A stretch of DNA of 22,720 nucleotides from the IMG/VR virus record IMGVR_UViG_3300021092_000226, positions 1 through 22,720 of that record, one strand, 5' to 3'. The stretch is from a virus. Under the pieces are notes generated by a model. The model had not been told where the DNA came from, did not search any database, and saw nothing but the letters and a program-made list of their open reading frames with translations. Both the position numbers and the translations under genes were made by a program. This document shows positions 8,250-17,700 of this stretch, one piece after another (within the stretch, counting starts at the first letter, position 1; the number at the start of each line of letters is the position of its first letter).

Positions 8250-11200
8250 TTAAAATTCTGCCCGGAAAATTGCGCTGCCGTCTGCTGACAAATTATTAGT
8301 GAATGCGTAACTCAATCCTGCACTTCCCATTATGGGTTTAATCATGTACTCGCCGTAGGGGTTTAACACAGTACCTTCGGACATCCTCTGACCGTCAACC
8401 GCAATACTGTCAGATACACCGTAACCTGGAGTGCTTGCGAGCACTGCCCGCACAGGGAACAACACGAAAGCTGTGCTGCCAGTAATAGTTCCTATTCGTT
8501 TGTTCCAGAATCTCCACATGGAATTTGTTGAGGTTTGATCAGTAAACCGATGTGCTGTTACTCCCTGGCACCGTTGAATTTTGTACCCTACACCACCCGA
8601 CCATCCAAGCACGACAAAATCTGTGCTGGGTTGCGTTCCTCCATTAACAATAGCCTGAGTACTCACTGCTTGTGGAACACGCACACGAGACTGCTCCGTG
8701 GCGCGAATAAACACTGCGTTTGCGTCTTGGAATTCTGTTGGCGCACTACCTGACGGATACACTGATCCATCAGACGCAAATATTGCGCGTGAACCGTATC
8801 CCTCGTCAGTTACAAGCACAATTTCTGAGCCTTTAGTTGCCCAAACAGGTACTGTCCGCAAATAACCATCCCGGCTGTTGGTTACAGTACTGCTAACAGT
8901 GCCATTTCCTCCCCAATTCGCATTTACATTAACACCATAATTTGGTCTAGGTTTACTCCAACAGTTGTTAGCGGTTCTAGTGGGAGACACTAAAATAGAG
9001 TCGCCTGAAACCTGAATTCGGGAGTTTCGCTCTGCTCTGAGTTGATTAAATTCTCCCGAAGTCTGAAATTGATTACCAGACGGAGCAACTGGTGGATCCT
9101 TGCTGTACACACTACCAAGTTTTACCGTGCTGCCGTTCACCGCCCAAATTCCTCGGTGCGATTGTCCGCCCATGAGAAGGTAGGTGGACGGCCAGTGTGC
9201 TGTACCCACATCACTTCTGTTTTGCGAGTACAGACTGGAACCGTTTTTGGCACATATCGCGTTTGCTCCACCGTAAAGAATAAGATTTTTCTCAAACGAT
9301 AAAGTTGACTCGTTCATTAACTCTATACAACCACTTGACCATGCGTAGTGCGGAAATGACGCAGGAGAGGTTGGTTTTAAATCATACGGCCGAATAAACG
9401 CATAGATAGCACTCCTTCCCACCCGTGCCCCTGTTCCACCAGGACTCTTTACCTCATATGTTCCACCTGGAGTTTGCATTGCAATGTACTTATCGCTTAT
9501 AAGAACGGAACCGCTGTATCCTGCCTGTTCTGCATTGTCCAAATACGCATGAAACTCAAATGTGTTTCCTATAGACAATTCTGATTGAAAATCACCTTCG
9601 CTGTACATCTTATTGCCAAATGTACCCACAGGAATCATATAAAAGGTCATTAGTCGCCAACCACCACCGGTTGAACTAATACCATAAGACGGGCCCGGAA
9701 CTGTGCCGCCATTAAAGGTGAATGTGCTTCCACTTACTCCTGCATTCACAAATGTGGGATCGTAATAGGTGTATTCTGTAGAGTTTCTAAATGTACGGTA
9801 ACTTACACGACAAAAGGTAATTCCTTTTCCAGGTGAAGTAGAAGTTTTAATGTACCCCACCATATTGGCAAACCTGTTAGCATCGCTAATAAGGTTACCG
9901 TGCGGCGCAGTATTTCCCCATATCGAGCTCGTGGGACTGTACACTCCAGTACTAACACCAGTGCTAGAAGTGCTTGCTGCGTATGTCATTCCAGCCCAAT
10001 ACGGAAGGAACAGATCAAACCTATTACCAGGAAACTGTGAATTGTTTGTCATTACCGCAGAGGTTAGCCGTATTTCACTTTGGTTTGCCGACACCACGTA
10101 TCCGGATCCTGAGCGCATAATCACACTCTCATCACACAGCCTATCAGAATTAGAGCCTTTTCCCGTATAATAGGTGTTATACCCTTCTAAAATACCAGAG
10201 GTCATGGCAAAATCAACAAGAGAATTTTGTGCATAAATTACAGGACCAGATGAAAAAGCGTTCAGAATAGGAGTGTTGTTTAGTGATCGTAAACGAGCAT
10301 ACGTCACCATATGACCACTCGCCCTTCTCTCTGTGTTATTAACATTTCCACCTATAATGTTGGAGTATTCTCCATCAATTCTAGTATACCACTCAAAGTC
10401 AGAATACGCGGTAAGTTTAGAGCGGGTAAGAGTAATTGCAGATTGACCGTAATATGCACCGAAACCAAAAATTCCAATGTGCCTGATACCAAGACTAGAG
10501 TCCATCAGATTAATACATGGTCCGTTGTGTATAGTTGGAATACCACCAACACCACCATAATGGCAAGACACAAGAGTTCCCAAACCACTCGCATTATCGT
10601 AGTGAATGGTTTCCAAATTTGTTGAACCTGTTCCACCACCAAATCCAGCACGAACAAAACACAGGTTTCGTAGTGCACGTAAAGAGCATCCCACAACATT
10701 GATTGGTGAATTGCTCGTGTACGCACTATTAACAATAATAGTTGCAGTGTAACTTGTTACAAGCAGCGATTCGTCTGTAACCTGACGACTTGCTCCTGAT
10801 TGGGTTAAACTAGGAAAGGATGAAGGATTCTCATTAGTATAAACTGCACCATCGACATTTTTTCGCCCCCCGGCTGACAGATTCTGATTCATGTATGTTG
10901 CACCGTAGTATCCAACAGGATCGTACAACTTGTTTTCAGGAAGATTGCCGGGTACACCGTGGAGAGCATCCTGTGACTGCACATTACGTATTCCACCAGA
11001 ACCGCTGTCGTGGAACGTGCCTGCTCTCATGTCCATATTCATGTTAATAAAATCCAGGTCTAGTTTGCCAGCGTTTACGATTTTTCGTACACGAGCAAGA
11101 CCCAGTATGCCTAGATGGTGTCCGTGCTTTGCAACGGAAGTGTACGCAGGCTGGTGTCCATACCATAAAGCAGCGTATGCGTCATGGGTACACTCGCTGT

Positions 11201-11897
11201 GCGTGCGGTTGGCAACAGGAGCAGAGGAATTTTCAGGACTGTCGTAATAAAGCCGGTGAATGTACCCTGAATGATACCTGAAATTCTGAATTAAATTCTG
11301 AGCATCGTAATAGTACATTGGTGCACCCAACCACGGATTGCTAATAGACACAAAACTGCCCACGTCATCTGTTCTACTGGTTCCGTCCCCTATGAATCCG
11401 TGAGCAGTAGTTCCAGCTCCACTATAACTTTGTGCAAAAGCATTGTTAGTATCACTGCTGTTAGTTGAAGTGGTTCCACGAGTCCACAACTGCACCGTAC
11501 CCGTGTGTCCGTGTGTAGTAAACTTGGATATATTCCAGTTGTAATTGTCCACAGAAAACAGGTAGTGCTGTGTGAGTGAACGAGGATCTCCCTGAATAAT
11601 AATATTATTTGCCTGTGGGTGGTAAATAATTTCAGGAAAAAAATCATTTGGAGTTTGTGCCCAATACTTGCCTTTCAGAAAAGTAATATACAGGATAGCA
11701 TTACCACGAATAACGAAGGTGCTTGCAACCTCCCACGCCTTTTTCAGAGTGGCGTATGGAAGGGTTTCGGTGCCGATTCCAGTGGTGTCGTTTCCGTTTG
11801 GCCCAATGTATATGGTGGTATCACTAGTAATTACCGTGGTGGTATTGGGCAGAAATGTCTGCTGTATAGAAACCGGAATATGGGAAAAATTGCTCAT
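8250..11897 (-). CDS. Parallel beta-helix tail fibre or tailspike-like protein
   Basis: This 1215-residue protein is a likely virion adhesin with a parallel beta-helix. Near the N-terminus, TTIYIGPNGNDTTGIGTETL, then PYATLKKAWEVA (residues about 27-58), is the phrase that opens many pectate-lyase-like beta-helix domains (xVxPxGNDxxxGTxxxPYxTLxxA). Short strand-turn repeats follow through the body, such as CINLMDSSLGIRHIGIFGFG (461-480), IELMNESTLSFEKN (858-871), AICAKNGSSLYSQN (880-893) and IWAVNGSTVKLGSV (917-930). The C-terminal 120 residues form a distinct block ending YAFTNNLSADGSAIFRAEF. No catalytic motif was recognised, so enzymatic activity towards polysaccharide is only a possibility. 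AGAAGGA precedes the ATG and the gene follows the 108-residue gene by 11 bases. It lies in the fibre cassette, consistent with receptor binding. Confidence 0.85.
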   Translation of the reverse strand: MSNFSHIPVSIQQTFLPNTTTVITSDTTIYIGPNGNDTTGIGTETLPYATLKKAWEVASTFVIRGNAILYITFLKGKYWAQTPNDFFPEIIYHPQANNIIIQGDPRSLTQHYLFSVDNYNWNISKFTTHGHTGTVQLWTRGTTSTNSSDTNNAFAQSYSGAGTTAHGFIGDGTSRTDDVGSFVSISNPWLGAPMYYYDAQNLIQNFRYHSGYIHRLYYDSPENSSAPVANRTHSECTHDAYAALWYGHQPAYTSVAKHGHHLGILGLARVRKIVNAGKLDLDFINMNMDMRAGTFHDSGSGGIRNVQSQDALHGVPGNLPENKLYDPVGYYGATYMNQNLSAGGRKNVDGAVYTNENPSSFPSLTQSGASRQVTDESLLVTSYTATIIVNSAYTSNSPINVVGCSLRALRNLCFVRAGFGGGTGSTNLETIHYDNASGLGTLVSCHYGGVGGIPTIHNGPCINLMDSSLGIRHIGIFGFGAYYGQSAITLTRSKLTAYSDFEWYTRIDGEYSNIIGGNVNNTERRASGHMVTYARLRSLNNTPILNAFSSGPVIYAQNSLVDFAMTSGILEGYNTYYTGKGSNSDRLCDESVIMRSGSGYVVSANQSEIRLTSAVMTNNSQFPGNRFDLFLPYWAGMTYAASTSSTGVSTGVYSPTSSIWGNTAPHGNLISDANRFANMVGYIKTSTSPGKGITFCRVSYRTFRNSTEYTYYDPTFVNAGVSGSTFTFNGGTVPGPSYGISSTGGGWRLMTFYMIPVGTFGNKMYSEGDFQSELSIGNTFEFHAYLDNAEQAGYSGSVLISDKYIAMQTPGGTYEVKSPGGTGARVGRSAIYAFIRPYDLKPTSPASFPHYAWSSGCIELMNESTLSFEKNLILYGGANAICAKNGSSLYSQNRSDVGTAHWPSTYLLMGGQSHRGIWAVNGSTVKLGSVYSKDPPVAPSGNQFQTSGEFNQLRAERNSRIQVSGDSILVSPTRTANNCWSKPRPNYGVNVNANWGGNGTVSSTVTNSRDGYLRTVPVWATKGSEIVLVTDEGYGSRAIFASDGSVYPSGSAPTEFQDANAVFIRATEQSRVRVPQAVSTQAIVNGGTQPSTDFVVLGWSGGVGYKIQRCQGVTAHRFTDQTSTNSMWRFWNKRIGTITGSTAFVLFPVRAVLASTPGYGVSDSIAVDGQRMSEGTVLNPYGEYMIKPIMGSAGLSYAFTNNLSADGSAIFRAEF

Positions 11898-11908
11898 CTA
11901 TATCCTTC

Positions 11909-12235
11909 TTAAATGCTTTCCCTGAATGTCAATAAACCAATAGGAACACTGCAATGACTTGCTTTCGTAAAATATTTAGTTTGTGGTTTCACCTTTACCT
12001 CGCTGAACGATCCAATATTTGAAGACGCTGTACAAAGAATAGTAGAATCAGTGTTATTTAGCACAATCAAATTTCCGTTTTCTTCACCTTTTTTCCACAA
12101 GAATTCCACTGTTCCTTCGTCTTCCCACGGGCAAAAAGAATTGCCCACTGAAAACCCGTGAGTGTTCTGCTTCACGCTCTCTTTAATAGAGTTCTGTGTT
12201 GCTGATCCGCCTTGTAGAATAAGTGATGATGCCAT
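11909..12235 (-). CDS. Short virion-associated protein sharing the N-terminus of the collar-domain fibre
   Basis: This 108-residue protein starts MASSLILQGGSATQNSIKES and keeps the pattern of the neighbouring 805-residue fibre (MGSSLYLQGGAATQNTLKDT) to about residue 34 (HGFSVG versus HGFAVG), 19 of 34 residues identical by eye. After that the two diverge: here the remainder (WEDEGTVEFLWKKGEENG..., then SNIGSFSEVKVKPQTKYF) is a small beta-rich, charged domain I do not recognise. The shared segment is probably an attachment or trimer-start element, so this may be a short fibre, a cap or an adaptor that occupies the same docking site. It has AAAGAGAG upstream and lies 11 bases before the beta-helix gene. 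It could instead be a remnant of a longer fibre that lost its distal part, although the frame is intact. Confidence 0.75.
   Translation of the reverse strand: MASSLILQGGSATQNSIKESVKQNTHGFSVGNSFCPWEDEGTVEFLWKKGEENGNLIVLNNTDSTILCTASSNIGSFSEVKVKPQTKYFTKASHCSVPIGLLTFRESI
12134..12235 (-). repeat. Gene-start repeat, copy A (shared with 14662-14763)
   Basis: The first 34 codons of the 108-residue gene parallel the first 34 codons of the 805-residue fibre gene. Similarity at the DNA level is clear around the start, including the stretch CACACATGG that spans the start codon in both. It marks a duplication of a 5' gene segment. Confidence 0.75.
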
Positions 12236-12284
12236 GTGTGTTCTCTCTTTGTTTTAAGGTATCGAATAGTGTTATTTGTGTAAA

Positions 12285-12335
12285 TCAAGCAAAAAACCAA
12301 AAAGTGTGTTTGAGTTGTGTTTTTAGTTCTGACAT
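12285..12335 (-). other. Possible 16-codon mini-ORF in the 110-base gap
   Basis: The gap 12236-12345 is one of only two sizeable gaps in the window. On the minus strand it contains ATG at 12335 preceded by AAAGG at good spacing, encoding MSELKTQLKHTFWFFA and stop. There is also an ATGA at the 805-residue gene's stop that opens only eight codons. Neither is convincing as a gene; they may be the leftover start of a lost gene or chance. No clear hairpin terminator was seen in the gap. Confidence 0.18.
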
Positions 12336-12345
12336 TTTAAACCTT

Positions 12346-14763
12346 TCATGCTACCTTAAAGAAGATTGCAGATATGCCACCAACATAAGAAACTTGACCT
12401 GCTTGTTCTACAAGTTTTCCACCAAAAGTAAGTGATTGCCCACTTGTGACTGTAAAAGAGTGTGTATCACTTGATGCTGTGCCCATGAATGTATCTCTTT
12501 CATTCTGGTATCCTGCTGTTTGATGTGAAGCATCCTTGAACCAAACCATAATGTAAGAACCAACTGGTATCTGTTGAGAAAAATTACCACCCGTCTGCTG
12601 ATACGGGCTGCCCAATGAACTCCATCTGAATATACAGGCTGTGTATATGGAAGAAAGTGATGGTCTGAATGTGCTACCATCAACATAATCCTTGGTGGTC
12701 AGCGTCTTGGCATTGGAACTGGTTGTAGTGCTTGTGGACGAGCGAGCTTCACCGTTCACGTGTAGTGCTACCGATGGAGCAGTAAATCCAATACCTAATC
12801 TACCAAGATGATCCAGAGTCACATGAGGTGGTTGATTCGAGCCACCAGCAAAATGTAATTTGGAATTAGCTTGTCCTGTTCTAATAATTGCATCAAATCC
12901 ACCCACTGACCACAGCGGGTTTCCCTTACCATCTGCTCCCGATGCTTGAATAATGCTTAATCCTGATGTTCCATTGTATACATTAAGCCTCGCAGCAACA
13001 TCGGATCCCGATGTCGGATTTCCATTCCTTAATTCTAAAGCATCATGTCTATCCGGCGCGCCGTTGGCCGGGCCCGTTGCTGAAATAAAAACCGTGGAGT
13101 ATGAAGCGGGCAAAGCACCAGCATTTCCTTGTACTCTGAGTCTGGGGCTGCCAGAGGCGTTCTGCGAGGAGGGAGCTAAATTATGAATTGTGACTGTATC
13201 AGTAAAAGTAACACCAGCCGCAAATCGTGCCACACCAGTGTGATCTGATGTTCCAGCAAATGTAACACCAGACGCAAATCGTGCCACACCAGTGTGATCT
13301 GATGTTCCAGCAAAGGTGACACCACCACTGGCTATAATAGTGCCGTTCACATCCAGTGACGCGCCTGGAGTAGAGGTTCCAATGCCTAATAGACCAGCAT
13401 TTGTTAGTCGTAACCGCTCCGTTCCATAATTAGTTCCGGTGTTTGTCTTGAACACCAAATCTTCACCCACACCACCACCGCGCTGAAAACCTGATCGAAT
13501 ATCAGTAACCAAAAGATTTGGCCAATCTATTGGATCCGCACCACCAATAATTGCAGCACGAGTGTACGGTTTGGCCTTAATAATGTACCGCACCGCAAGG
13601 AACGGCGGCATATTCGGCATGAGATTGCCTGTGAACGGAGCAACTGCGTTTGCTGATCCCGAACCCGCACTAACAACAGAAGTAAGAAGGCTTTCCTGAC
13701 CGCCAAACGCTCCCTGCGGATACGCAGCAAGAGAAGAGGAGTAGTTAGTATCATTTTCGAGAGTTTCAATCTGAGCAGTAGCGTTTCTTCCAAGCACAAA
13801 GCGTGATCGCAAGTCAGGCACATTAAACCCGATAATATTTGCAGTATTGACTGATGCGGGCCCTGACCCTCGTAGAGTGGTAAGTGAGATTGAATTGTAT
13901 GCAATCGCTGTGTTGGTGTGGGCCACCACACGATTGGGAACAACAAGTGTTTTTGTGCTGCTGTCGTACTTTGGAAGAATCTGAACAGTCAACCCGTATG
14001 AACCAGACAAAGAGGAAACAGTCTTCGTGAGTACTCGCCCAATCATGTCGAACGCAGCGGTGGTCGGAGAGGTTACGCTGTTATTGATCAGCACAATGTC
14101 GTTTTCCTGAACCGCTCCATGCCAAGATCCTGATCCTGAACTGAACGTAATTTCAACCACATGACCGTACATGGGAGCGCGTGGTGCAGCATCGTACTGC
14201 ACGCGATTGTACAACTCTGGATAGTCAGATAGTGAATACGAAACGCCGTTACACTCCAACCACGTGTCAGGAATGGCAGTTCCCGCATACGGCATGATTG
14301 TGCCCACAGGTTGAATTTGCTCAACAGAGACAGTGGACGACCCACCAATCTGCGTGCCAAGATAGTTTACAACCAAATACCCAGCACTATTACTCTCAGA
14401 CCTAACCAAAACAGGTTTCACCACTGACCCAATAACACTTGGTGGATTGTGTGTAATACCACCAGGAACCGTGTCAGACAAGAAAAAAGCAGGATGAGAA
14501 AGTCCTGCCATTGCAGGAATGTTGATTACTCCTGAGTACACCAACGTGAACGTATCAGGATTCTGAACTTCTGAAACAACACCAACCACTTCTGCGTTTT
14601 CTGCGTTGTTTGCGCGAGCAAGAGTCCATCTAGACCCAGAAGCACCAGCGGCATTGTACCTGACCGCAGAACCAACAGCGAACCCGTGACTACCTTGAAC
14701 AAGTGTGTCCTTTAGTGTGTTCTGAGTGGCTGCTCCGCCTTGAAGATATAGTGATGATCCCAT
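12346..14763 (-). CDS. Tail fibre protein with phage tail collar domain
   Basis: This 805-residue fibre is the best candidate in the window for a gp12-like short tail fibre. Its parts in order are: an attachment-like N-terminus (1-34) shared with the 108-residue neighbour; a module with HGFAVGSAVRY and NAEVVGVVSEV (26-136); a phage tail collar domain, with QPVGTIMPYAGTAIPDTWLE, then CNGVSYSLSDYPELYNRV (151-188), an insertion of about 110 residues, then FNVPDLRSRFVLGRN (313-327) and NMPPFLAVRYIIK (384-396); stalk motifs LGIGTSTPGASLDVNGT (459-475) and LGIGFTAPSVALHVNGE (656-672) flanking a tandem 18-residue repeat; and a C-terminal tip (about 700-805). No S74-type self-cleaving chaperone signature was seen. 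AAAGGAA precedes the ATG, and the gene starts 11 bases after the 1114-residue fibre. The collar domain is secure; equating it with gp12 is inference from domain and position. Confidence 0.9.
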   Translation of the reverse strand: MGSSLYLQGGAATQNTLKDTLVQGSHGFAVGSAVRYNAAGASGSRWTLARANNAENAEVVGVVSEVQNPDTFTLVYSGVINIPAMAGLSHPAFFLSDTVPGGITHNPPSVIGSVVKPVLVRSESNSAGYLVVNYLGTQIGGSSTVSVEQIQPVGTIMPYAGTAIPDTWLECNGVSYSLSDYPELYNRVQYDAAPRAPMYGHVVEITFSSGSGSWHGAVQENDIVLINNSVTSPTTAAFDMIGRVLTKTVSSLSGSYGLTVQILPKYDSSTKTLVVPNRVVAHTNTAIAYNSISLTTLRGSGPASVNTANIIGFNVPDLRSRFVLGRNATAQIETLENDTNYSSSLAAYPQGAFGGQESLLTSVVSAGSGSANAVAPFTGNLMPNMPPFLAVRYIIKAKPYTRAAIIGGADPIDWPNLLVTDIRSGFQRGGGVGEDLVFKTNTGTNYGTERLRLTNAGLLGIGTSTPGASLDVNGTIIASGGVTFAGTSDHTGVARFASGVTFAGTSDHTGVARFAAGVTFTDTVTIHNLAPSSQNASGSPRLRVQGNAGALPASYSTVFISATGPANGAPDRHDALELRNGNPTSGSDVAARLNVYNGTSGLSIIQASGADGKGNPLWSVGGFDAIIRTGQANSKLHFAGGSNQPPHVTLDHLGRLGIGFTAPSVALHVNGEARSSTSTTTSSNAKTLTTKDYVDGSTFRPSLSSIYTACIFRWSSLGSPYQQTGGNFSQQIPVGSYIMVWFKDASHQTAGYQNERDTFMGTASSDTHSFTVTSGQSLTFGGKLVEQAGQVSYVGGISAIFFKVA
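12750..12799 (-). repeat. LGIG...VNG stalk motif, copy 1
   Basis: This segment encodes LGIGFTAPSVALHVNGE, the most diverged of four copies of the stalk motif found in the two large fibre genes. Others lie at 13341-13390, 15269-15318 and 15506-15555. The motif is common in phage fibres and bacterial adhesins. Confidence 0.7.
13208..13315 (-). repeat. 54-bp in-frame tandem repeat (two units)
   Basis: Two adjacent 54-bp units encode GVTFAGTSDHTGVARFAS and GVTFAGTSDHTGVARFAA. By eye they differ at only two of 54 positions. A third, degenerate unit begins at once on the 13207 side as GVTFTDTV. The near identity at DNA level suggests recent duplication by slippage or unequal crossing-over, changing the fibre stalk length by 18 residues per unit without breaking the frame. 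Confidence 0.92.
13341..13390 (-). repeat. LGIG...DVNG stalk motif, copy 2
   Basis: This segment encodes LGIGTSTPGASLDVNGT in the 805-residue fibre. At the DNA level it matches 15506-15555 in the 1114-residue fibre at about 43 of 50 positions by hand count, which makes it a possible recombination point between the two genes. Confidence 0.8.
14662..14763 (-). repeat. Gene-start repeat, copy B (shared with 12134-12235)
   Basis: The first 34 codons of the collar-domain fibre gene correspond to the start of the 108-residue gene, with CACACATGG across the start codon in both. It is the likely parental copy because here it leads into a full-length fibre, but the direction of copying cannot be proven. 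Confidence 0.75.
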
Positions 14764-14774
14764 GTGTGATTCCT

Positions 14775-17700
14775 TTACGCGATGCGGATAGCAAAACCAT
14801 TAATATACTCTATCGCACCATTTCCCTCAGAGTGCGCCAATCCTTTATGTGTTCCTGCTCCAAAAACAGTTGAAAAGGTAGCAGATCCCGCTGCATACGA
14901 ATCGGCTAGTGGAATAGCAGTAAATGCTCCAGACCCGTCCACAGCAGAACTAGTGCTACTCGAATATGCTATACCCGCATTAGTATTTGTGATAGCGAAG
15001 GATGGTTTAAATCTCAAAAAGTTGGAAGAAGTAACAGTCCACACTTTAGCCATCACAACAGTAGAATCTTCATCAGTACCCGACGCGTTTTCGGTTCCCA
15101 CCAAATACACAAACCAAGTTCCTGCGGGAAGTGGAATAGTATTGTAGGCACCATGTACGGCGTGCAGGGGAACCACACATCCCACGGACGGTGTATTTGC
15201 AGTAGGAACAGAATTATTCAGTTTAGCCATCACATTGGTAGTACCACCAAAGTTGCCCACCCTTAGTGTGCCGTTCACATCAAGAACCGCAGTTGGACCA
15301 GTGGTTCCGATTCCCAAGTACCCGCCAGTAGGTTGAATAGCCAATGTCAGTCCACCGTACCCGAGGACCCAACCTTCAATCCATCCAACCTGACTGGTGT
15401 CGTTTATACCAAACTGAATTTGACGACTATTTGTAGCGTTGGAAACAAGAAGCGTTCCTGTGTTTGCTGCCCCGTTTACGGATGAGCCTCCCAATACCCG
15501 CATCGTGCCGTTCACGTCTAGTGACGCGCCTGGAGCAGTAATTCCAATGCCTATTCTGCTAGTGTGTTTAAATCCCATTAACAGAGGCGTAAAACCAGCT
15601 CCAGTGGTTACGTTTGCCTCGTCTTGAAAACCCAAAGCAAAAGCGGCCTGGTCATATCCTTTATGAGCAGCCAGATACGTTGTAGAATAACCCTTGTCTG
15701 TGTCGCCACCGTAATTCCCGTGCACACTTCCAAGACCAACGCCGTAAGGGTATTGATTTTGTGCGAAATTAATAACTATTCCTGGGTTTCCACTGGCGTT
15801 ACGAGAAACGTGCAAGGGGTACGCTGAGTTAGTGTAACCGGCGGCAAACTCTCCACTGGTAACTCTGGCCCCTTGTCCTGATGGAAAACCAGCAACACTA
15901 AAATACTCGGTCATTTGTACTGCGGTGCCAATAGCAGTACCGGTTGCACCTGCGGAGTGACCAAGAAACATTAATGCTGGACGATTACCACCAATGTCTT
16001 TTTGTCCTACTTCAATTGCTGCCCGGCACAAATTTTGGTTAGTTGATGACTGGTAACCACCACCAATCAAAGTTATGCCACGAAGACCTGTAGAAAGGTA
16101 AGAGTTTCCTGTACTGTACTTTCCTCCAAACACATTAAGTGTACTGGGGTAAGGGCCATTATATCGACTACCAATAATAACAGCACCATTAGTACCTTCA
16201 CCGTCTCCTGCAAGAATCGGACCAAGAACAGAAAGGGCTGCTCCTGCACCGGATGAAGATGCGTTGAAACTAGACGGACCAATCCGAACATTTCCCACCG
16301 TGGTTCCATCAAAAGTCATAACACGCACGCCACCTGCAATTCCTGTTCCGGTTTTAACACCAAAATTTAAATCTGCTGCTCCACCACAAGACCCAAGGTC
16401 TTGAATAAGAAGGTCGCTTAGTGAAACATTTGCACAAAGTCCTGGTAAACCTGTAACATCTCCACGATACGAAAACAAGTACCCTGTAGTGCTGCTTGTA
16501 GCATACAACATGGGTTTTCGAACTTGTCCTGCAACTGTTGGATGACCGTTGTTGTAGCACGGTGCTGATGGTTTTTCAAATGAGCCCGTGGTTCCCGCGC
16601 AGTTAATGTTAAGGAAGTACACGGTTCCTGCATTTAACCCCCCGGCCTGACCACCGTTAATGGCACACACCCCACCGGGAAACTCAAAGAATCCGTCCAT
16701 AAGCAGATTAAAAGCTCTGTACACTCCAGTGTCGGCAATTTCCTCACGAAGTATAACAATACCTGCAACTTCTGCTTCACTTGTTGAGTTTGCTTGTGCA
16801 CGAACAAAAATACCGTTTGCGTAAGTTGCACTTGTAGCACCAGGGCCAGCACCATACGTAAGTGTAGTAGAGCCTGCTGGTTTAAATCGTACAATATCAC
16901 CCAACTTAAACTGATTTAACTGATTAATTCGCACCGATGTTTGAGCAGAAGAACTCAAAACAATAGGTTCGCTAAGAATTCCTCCTGTCCACGGATACAC
17001 AATTGCAGAGGTGGCAGATGTGGCAATAAACACCGCCTTGTGTACTACTCCTGCTTGAGTTGGTTGTGTTGCTGTTACCTTTCCGCTATGGTACGGACTA
17101 AGATAATACACTGCACCTGTTGTTAACGAGCCTCCATCCTGATTAGTGGTAAGGTCAATTCCAAAAATTTCACCAATAAATGTAATTTCAAATTCAGATG
17201 CTGACAAAACATGAGAAACAATACCTACAACTTCTGCATTGGTTGAAGTGTCTGCTGTTGCTAAAAAGTATTGTCCTCCTGAGTTCATAGACACAGGATT
17301 GCCCACCACAAAATTATGATCCTGCTTTACAATCTTTTTATTTACGCCGTTGGGAATTCGTACAAACGGTTGCTGACCAGCAGAAAGCCCACTAGTATTG
17401 GTGTATGTTGATCCGTTCAGCACTTGCATGAACAGGGTTGCCCCGGCTGGAGAGTAACGACTAAAATTAATTTCCCGATTAGAAGTATTGCCTCCGCCAG
17501 CACTGCTCACAGACACTAACAGTCCGTGTTCAGTTGTGGAACCACCATCAAGAAGAATTCCTGTTCCGTGAACTCCTAAAGTTGTTCCGTTATACGGAAC
17601 AACAGCACCACCACTAGTAAAACCAATGTTTCCGTCTGGCAACCAAAGACCAGTAGTTCCGTGAATATTCACAGGATTCCACAACCACGAAGCCGTTTTA

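Noticed and set aside
13208-13330. Tandem repeat considered as a CRISPR-like array
   Set aside because: The units are adjacent with no spacers, lie in frame within a fibre gene and translate to a regular 18-residue repeat.
14782-15147. 121-codon open frame on the plus strand
   Set aside because: It lies wholly antisense to the large fibre gene and has low-complexity composition that mirrors the fibre codons; no ribosome site or family match.
12346-15180. Intramolecular chaperone (peptidase S74) domain at the fibre C-termini
   Set aside because: The LGIG...LDVNG stalk motif often accompanies S74, but neither C-terminus shows the SDxRLK-type signature.
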